NCBI GenBank assembly: GCA_015039315.1
Contig: WIDE01000047.1
Location: forward strand, 60,434 to 124,433
DNA length: 64,000 nucleotides
Direction of reading: 5' to 3'
Source: Clavulina sp. PMI_390
Lineage: Eukaryota; Basidiomycota; Agaricomycetes; Cantharellales; Hydnaceae
The position numbers and the translations under genes were made by a program. Of this stretch, positions 58,309 to 64,000 are shown piece by piece (position 1 is the stretch's first letter; every line of letters begins with the position of its first letter). Under the pieces are notes generated by a model. The model did no database searches. It was not told where the DNA came from and saw nothing but the letters and a program-made list of their open reading frames with translations.

Positions 58309-60600
58309 CGTCACAAATATCTCGGTTCTTCTCTAAGGCACCATCCTCGCTTCCTCTCACAGAATCTCACCCCGCGCCGAGCTCTACTTCCGCGAAGACT
58401 AATGAAATTAGCCGATCGCTCCCGCCTCACTCTGCGTTAGAGTACGCGTCGTTGATACAAAATATCATGAGGTCCCAACCTATCCCATCCTCCGCAGTGA
58501 TGCTTCCGAGATTCGGGCATACCATGAAGGCGTTGTTCGAGCTGGATCCGCAGTACCTAAACATCAACTGCGGTGCGTCTTCCCAAGCTCCCGATCCCGG
58601 GCTCAATTCACGTATAGACTTAACCTGCGTCTTTTCTTTTCTTTTTGACTTCCTAACCTTACTGATCAACATTTAGGTTCATATGGCGCGACTCCCCTCC
58701 CTATATCCCTCGCCGCTGCTGCCTTCTCTCGACACATCGAGTCTAACCCTGATCGATTCATCCGCAAAGAGCTCGAACCGCTTATCCTCGCTACTCGCCA
58801 GAAGCTCGCACCAGTAGTCGGATGTAAAGATGTGAGCGAGCTGGTCCTGATTCCAGGAGCAAGTCACGCGCTAGCTACCGTATTCTTGAATCTGAAGCTT
58901 GCGATGGGCCTAGCAGAAGGTGATGTGATCGTTCAGTGTGAGTGCGTCATTTTTCTCGTCATCTCCACATGCATCCATTTTTCATGGGAATTCCTATCCA
59001 CCAATATGTTTTCATTATTTATCCGGCTACGATTCGATTTCGCTCATATTTACTCCCCATCCCCATCTTCGTCCCCCCGACCTGCTTGCATATACAGTCT
59101 CCACGACGTATGGGTCCATCCAGGCTACTCTCCAGTTCATGAAAGACACAACACCTGGTCTGGTCATTTCGACACTCGATTTGAGCTTTCCACTCGCCCA
59201 TGCGACTATACTGCGCAGATTTCGGGCTCATCTTCTGACCATTATCTCTTCGAAAGACGGTAATCTCGCCATGCGAGGAAGGCCGAGGAAGATAATAGCT
59301 TTTATAGATACCGTCGCATCCAGTCCCGGTGTCCGGTATCCCTGGGAGGCGATGGTCGAAATATGTCGAGAGCTCGGCGTCTTCTCGTTTGTAGACGGGG
59401 CACACGGCGTGGGTCTCATACCTTTAGATCTTGATAAGGCGGATCCAGATGCTTTCGTCTCGGTGAGTACGGTGTGAGCGGAGTAGTCTCGCAAACCATG
59501 CTCTTACGCCATCTCTCTCCGATCGCGATGGGCGTCGTGTATCAGAACTGCCATAAATGGATGTCCAGCAAGCGTGCCTCTGCATTTCTCTACGTGCCGA
59601 AACGGTTCGTTTTCTGTTCCCTGTCTGAGTTTTTTTTTTTAAAAAAAAAATTACACAACCTTCAATATGTCTACTGACACCTCTCAATTCACCCTGTAGG
59701 AATCATCATTTGATACTCTCAACATTCCCTGTGAGCCACTATTACACAACTCCGACCCCTCCAGATCCACCAACACGTTTTGGGCTCTTGCACAACTGTA
59801 AGCTTCGCCTACGTCTTCCCGGTGTACGTGCTAATGCTATGTATCTCTGGATAATCATGATTGCGAATTCTGGTCATCAGGGACAGGCACACACGACTTC
59901 GTGCCAATCCTTTCTATAGCCTGGGCCATCAACTTCCGAAATGCAATTGGTGGTGAAGAGCGGATTCGGAAGTATTGTCGAACGCTAGCACTCGACGGCG
60001 GAAGGGCAATGGCAAAGGTGTGGGGTACCCAGATCATGGATGATATGAATTTGGATGGTAGGGAAACGTGGGCAGAGGAAGGGGAACTAACAACTGCTAT
60101 GGTGAGCCGGGCCGTCTTCCTGTTCTTGGATAGTGGTTATTCTGACTTGCACGTCGCTTTTTCTTCTCTAATTTGCTCGTCAACATCCACATTTATAATC
60201 AGGTCAATGTCCTGCTCCCCCTGCCTGTCCTCTCCTCGAGTGTCCAGCCGGATTCCCAACTAGAGAAGATATGGCAGCACTTCCAGGATGCTATGTTCGG
60301 TAGAGGTTTCTACCTTCCCATTCTATTATATGGCTTCAAAGCAACTCAAAGTCCCCGGGAAAAGGACGAGAGGCGTTGGTGGGTCCGTGCGAGTGCGCAG
60401 ATTTGGCTTGAGGTGAGTTTTGCCTTCGCGCTCGTGGCATGTGTTTTGGGATTGTCTACTCCTGGTTACAGGATGCCTTCCGCCTTATCTTACGCTAAAT
60501 TATTGCTTCATAGGTGTCAGATTTTGAGCGCGCAGCCCATAAGATGCTCAGTATTTGTAATGAGGTGATGGCGGATCCAGAGCTCTTCCCTCCCTCGTGA
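58254..60600 (+). CDS. Class V aminotransferase / isopenicillin N epimerase-like PLP enzyme, copy C
   Basis: This is the third paralogue, with an intact frame. The first usable ATG is 58254, directly after an in-frame TAA. The N-terminus MWISFLRCLSLTGDNFASAS is hydrophobic and Ser-rich. The usual blocks follow: MLPRFGHTMKALFELDPQYL, NINCGSYGATPLPISL, VVGCKDVSELVLIPGASHA, TYGSIQATLQFMKDTTPG, FIDTVASSPGVRYPWEAM, VDGAHGVG, NCHKWMSSKRASAFLYVP (Schiff-base Lys), GTGTHDFVPILSIAWAINF and WWVRASAQIWLE, with TGA at 60598. A T11A10 palindrome sits in one intron (59630-59650). Catalytic residues are all kept, so loss of the cyclotransferase part has not inactivated this domain. Confidence 0.83.
59630..59650 (+). 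repeat. T11A10 palindromic homopolymer pair in an intron
   Basis: Eleven T are followed directly by ten A inside the intron after the PLP-Lys exon of copy C. It is a perfect self-complementary tract and probably slippage-prone. Confidence 0.95.
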
Positions 60601-60930
60601 TAGACCCCTTCTATGGGAAAAGCACTCGTGCAATCATGCCTCAGAGCCAGAATCATCCCAAAACAATAGTTAATTGTAATGCCATCCACCACCGGGGTTC
60701 CATGATAGTACGCAATTGATAGTCGGATTCACCTACACCCAGGACCGCTTTTTCGCGACCCGTGCTTCAGGATCAAGAACCTGACCTGGATTCTTGTGAA
60801 AATGCTTTGCGTTACTTCCGCTCTACCAGAGTCCATATCCTCCGGATCAGCCTCACTGAACATATGTAAAGCTTCATATATTCACCCCGCGTGCCATACT
60901 CACATCACCAGAAGTTCTATGCTAAAGTTG

Positions 60931-61025
60931 CGAGGTTGGGAAGGTCGTGGAGGTTGCAACCTCGGAACCTTCAAACCCCGCGGCTAGGGTCTGTGAAATG
61001 AATTGATCCCAACCGCCCAACCTCG
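60931..61025. repeat. Imperfect inverted repeat / hairpin candidate
   Basis: CGAGGTTGGG at 60931-60940 has its exact reverse complement CCCAACCTCG at 61016-61025. A perfect 14-bp palindrome GAGGTTGCAACCTC (60950-60963) lies between them. It could fold into a cruciform or be the remnant of a small inverted-repeat element. No target-site duplication is evident. Confidence 0.6.
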
Positions 61026-61482
61026 AACCCTGAGACCCGAGCGATGGACTTTTGCTGATGCTGGCCTGGCTTTTATCACTTCCCATCAGTGACTATGGTC
61101 ATTGAGGAACCACGAAGCCGAGAAGCATTGCCTTTGCACCATTTTAGACGGTACGGGTGGTTGTATTTCGCGTCTCGAACCTGGGGCTCTATCCTTGGGA
61201 GTCTCCTCTCCATGTGTATAAGGGTTATCCGATCAAAAGTTGCTCACATTGCCCGTTGGCAGTCACATGTAAGCGTTTGACTCGTCGTGAGAGGAAGAGC
61301 TCATTATTGATGATGACTTATGCAGAAATTTTCTCCATCAACTCCTTGGAGTACAATTTCATCACGTTCAAGGTTCACGACGCAATATAATGACTTCTTT
61401 AGGGATCATATGGTCTGGAGAACTAGCAGCCTGAGAAAACCCGTCGACTAGTCTTCGCGTCTCCAAAAGGACGAGCATGGTG

Positions 61483-61505
61483 TTTTTTTTTGGGGGGGGG
61501 GGGGG
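61483..61505 (+). repeat. T9G14 homopolymer tract
   Basis: Nine T (61483-61491) are followed by fourteen G (61492-61505) in the gene-poor region. No function is seen. Confidence 0.95.
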
Positions 61506-62979
61506 CAAGAGCCGACTCCATTGGTCTCTTGTCCGACCTTGACACCTGCGCGTGAAAGGGGACGGAGCTCGCTTCTTTTTCTGTGAGCATGCCCTCTCTA
61601 AATCTTATGATCCTGACGGGTCTTTAGAGGGTACCCAGAAAATGTCAATAGGTACCTCATTGTGCCTCCGATACACATGGTGACGGATTCCCTCGCAAAT
61701 CACGTGGTGGGACTAACAAGGGTTTATATGTCACCTAGGAGACTGTCATCTTGGCCCAAGCCTCCCTCGAAATCGGAGCCGATTTATACCAATGAGGGTG
61801 GTGGTGACAAACAAGCAGGCCTCATCTAGTCACTTGCAAGTCTCATTGGTGCATCTGTCCTGTCACTGCCAACGGCGACCAAGAATTACTGAAGCGTAAC
61901 CCAGTTGTGCTAAACACGTCTTGTTCAACTTGTCAGACAAAACATTGACGCTGTTTGACTCCCATTTGTCCTAGGTGATTTGGTCGTGGTACAGTCCATC
62001 CAGATGTTTTCCATGTATGTCAATGTCTATGCATCTGCTATAGCCTTATGAGATCCAGGTATACCATCGTCCTCTTCATCCGCGGCATACTCACGTCCTA
62101 CTTCATTGCCTCTCCGCTTGGCGACCCATTCGACCTCATTACAAAGCCCGCCTCGCGCATCCTTTAGTATCAATCCGCCGTTTACCTAACAGGATTCGTT
62201 CGGGGCGGAAGACCTGCTGGTCACTGGCAAATCAATGACAGCGTGCGGAAACTGTTCGTTGCGGCGATAGAGACCGTTGAGGATTTGATTCATGATTTTA
62301 ATAGGTTTAATGTCATGAAAGAAGGGACCATCGCTCCGTTCTTCAGAGATGAGAGTCTCCTTGTGGGTGACAAATAGAATAACAGACCATACGGAAGCAA
62401 GAGAAAGAAAGGGTTTTGTTGCCGTTTGATCCGCGGCTCCATACCTCAGCCGATTTACTAAGCAAAACAAAGACCACACTTTGAGGCGAATAGGACCAAG
62501 CGTAGATCCTATCTCTCATGTCAACAGTTGCTCATGGTCCAAATGGGAGCTCCCTGAACTTCAAATGTGCCTGATTTTCCCGACGGGCTCAGTGGGGGAG
62601 CGGGCAAAGTTAATCGGCCCCCAGGTTCTGGACACTGGCTCGTTCATCGGATCGGGGTTTGGCCCGCAGAAATAATAGGGTTCCCCGCCTACACCCTGTA
62701 TTGGGGTTACAACCCCGGGGTCAAACCATAAGAAAGAGCCTTCCTAATAGTCCCTTTTCCAAATGTTGGTGCCTCTCTTCTGTTCCTTGAAACGGTCTCC
62801 AGGCCCACGTGCGAACGCCTATTTGAGATATTCGGTGCAATCTCTCCGTGAATTGTGGGCTCCGCATAAAAAGCTGAGTTTGTGCCTTGTTGCTGAGTAC
62901 CCCCACTCGTCCAACAGTCTTTTTGACTCCAAATATCTCCTCTCCTCTCGCCTCTGCTCCCTCTTTCGACGCATTCACA

Positions 62980-63958
62980 ATGCCAGGCCTGGATAGCACC
63001 ACTGACAAGGCCACCCAGCAGATGGCTAAAGTAGCCATGCAGGTGCGGGAGGCAATGCGTAACACTTTACCAACTCCCCCAGAGCAGTACTTCACTCTTG
63101 TACGTATACTGTCTTTGACTTTCAGTTGCACGCCTCAAACAATTTTCAACATTGATAATAATTCCACGCTCTTTGCCTCCACATCAGAACATCCCAGGAA
63201 AAATAATCAATTTCGACGTAAGTGCTACTTTGACCCACCTTTTGGCTGGATGTATCTTGTGCTAATACATGGACGAACCCCCCAGGATTTCATCCCTGAC
63301 TCAGATGAAACTATTACTCCTGGATACATCCAAGCCAATGAAGCAAAGCTCTGTGACGACATGGTTCCACTCGCTGGTATCCAACTTGGTCCGACGGGCC
63401 GTTCCGTCTCTAGCAGCTACGACACGGCGCTTGACGAGCTTATTCCCAGCGTCGCTTGGCCTGGGATAGTCGATGAGGCTACCGGCGCAAAACTAACTCC
63501 GGAGCAACAGCGATACAAGAAAGCGATGGAATGGCTCAGAGGACCTGCAGACTTTGGGGCCGGCAAAACCGAATTCACTCGTGTGGGTCTCTACAAACAC
63601 ATGTTAGCCCTGTATACGGCAACCGTAGACCAGAAGACGAAGGCGTACGCATCCGCATTGGAGGTGATCAACCAAGAATTTGCCCACGATAGTAAGGACA
63701 AGAAGGAGAAGGCCTTTAACGATTGGGTCAACCAGAATGGTCGACGGTTTGTTTCTTATTCGCTTTGATTACAGACATGATTCCAGCTGGCTGACGTCTC
63801 GCATCGATTTTTTGTGGGAATTACCGTTTTATAGTTATAATGACTTGATCCAGGGAGCTTATATGGAATTTGTGACCATCGGACAAAAGGAGCAAGTCGA
63901 ATATTGGTTCGCCATTGTCGATAATAGCTCCGCCATGGGTCGAGTAGAAGCCAGCAAG
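62980..63958 (+). CDS. Unrecognised protein, partial at the right edge
   Basis: I do not recognise this family. The start ATG 62980 gives MPGLDSTTDKATQQMAKVAM. Exon joins in phase yield NIPGKIINFDDFIPDSDETI, then a long exon with WPGIVDEATGAKLTPEQQRY and FTRVGLYKHMLALYTATVDQ. A further join (acceptor TTTATAG near 63834) continues YNDLIQGAYMEFVTIGQKEQ and VEYWFAIVDNSSAMGRVEAS. The sequence is charged and helical, with no signal peptide or membrane segment and no catalytic motif I can name. The frame is intact to a donor at 63959, after which the window ends, so the C-terminus is missing. Confidence 0.65.
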
Positions 63959-64000
63959 GTAATTTCGAGTCGAAGCATACAAACATTCGCTGACAATTCG

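Larger units (their letters stand above)
60601..62979. other. Gene-poor region, no supported gene
   Basis: About 2.4 kb have only short frames without domains on either strand. The region holds an inverted repeat (60931-61025) and a T9G14 tract (61483-61505). The last few hundred bases before 62980 should contain the promoter of the next gene. I see no transposase or reverse-transcriptase remnant. Confidence 0.5.

Overview
The window is nuclear DNA from a filamentous basidiomycete, most likely an Agaricomycete. The genes are intron-dense, with mostly 50-70 nt GT-AG introns, microexons and CT-rich intergenic stretches. They include fungal families such as MUB1/samB, TSC13, Rad4/Dpb11, an NRPS-like adenylate-forming reductase, HSBP1 and a PITH-domain protein. 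I see no bacterial, plasmid or CRISPR features, no rRNA, no convincing tRNA and no intact transposon.

Layout. 1.5-26.5 kb is mostly single-copy genes: mitochondrial NADP-isocitrate dehydrogenase (+), an RNase III-fold protein (+), a MYND protein (-), a large adenylate-forming reductase (-), a nucleotidyltransferase-like protein (+), the very-long-chain enoyl-CoA reductase TSC13 (-), the MYND protein MUB1 (-) and heat-shock-factor-binding protein HSBP1 (-). 26.8-60.6 kb is an expanded accessory stretch broken by single-copy genes. It holds copy A of a gamma-glutamylcyclotransferase-like plus class V aminotransferase module, two tandem glutathione S-transferases, a four-BRCT Rad4/Dpb11/TopBP1-like protein (-), a RING protein with SUMO-interaction motifs (-), a PITH protein (-), two tandem NAD(P)-dependent reductases, a secreted alpha-amylase, and copies B and C of the cyclotransferase-aminotransferase module. 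60.6-63 kb is gene-poor, and an unrecognised gene runs off the right edge.

The main discovery candidate is the cyclotransferase-aminotransferase module. In all three copies the cyclotransferase reading frame ends at a conserved GGTTnGTGA sequence that can be read as a phase-1 splice donor. In each copy an in-phase acceptor 58-252 nt downstream opens directly into the aminotransferase. Copy A has no in-frame ATG of its own for the aminotransferase N-terminus, so the two parts are probably one fused protein. Copy A keeps the cyclotransferase motifs. Copy B has lost the YGTL loop and a 24-nt microexon. Copy C is riddled with stops in the cyclotransferase part while its aminotransferase stays intact. 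With glutathione S-transferases next door, this suggests a glutathione-conjugate processing locus (conjugation, removal of gamma-glutamate, PLP-dependent cleavage). That functional reading is inference.
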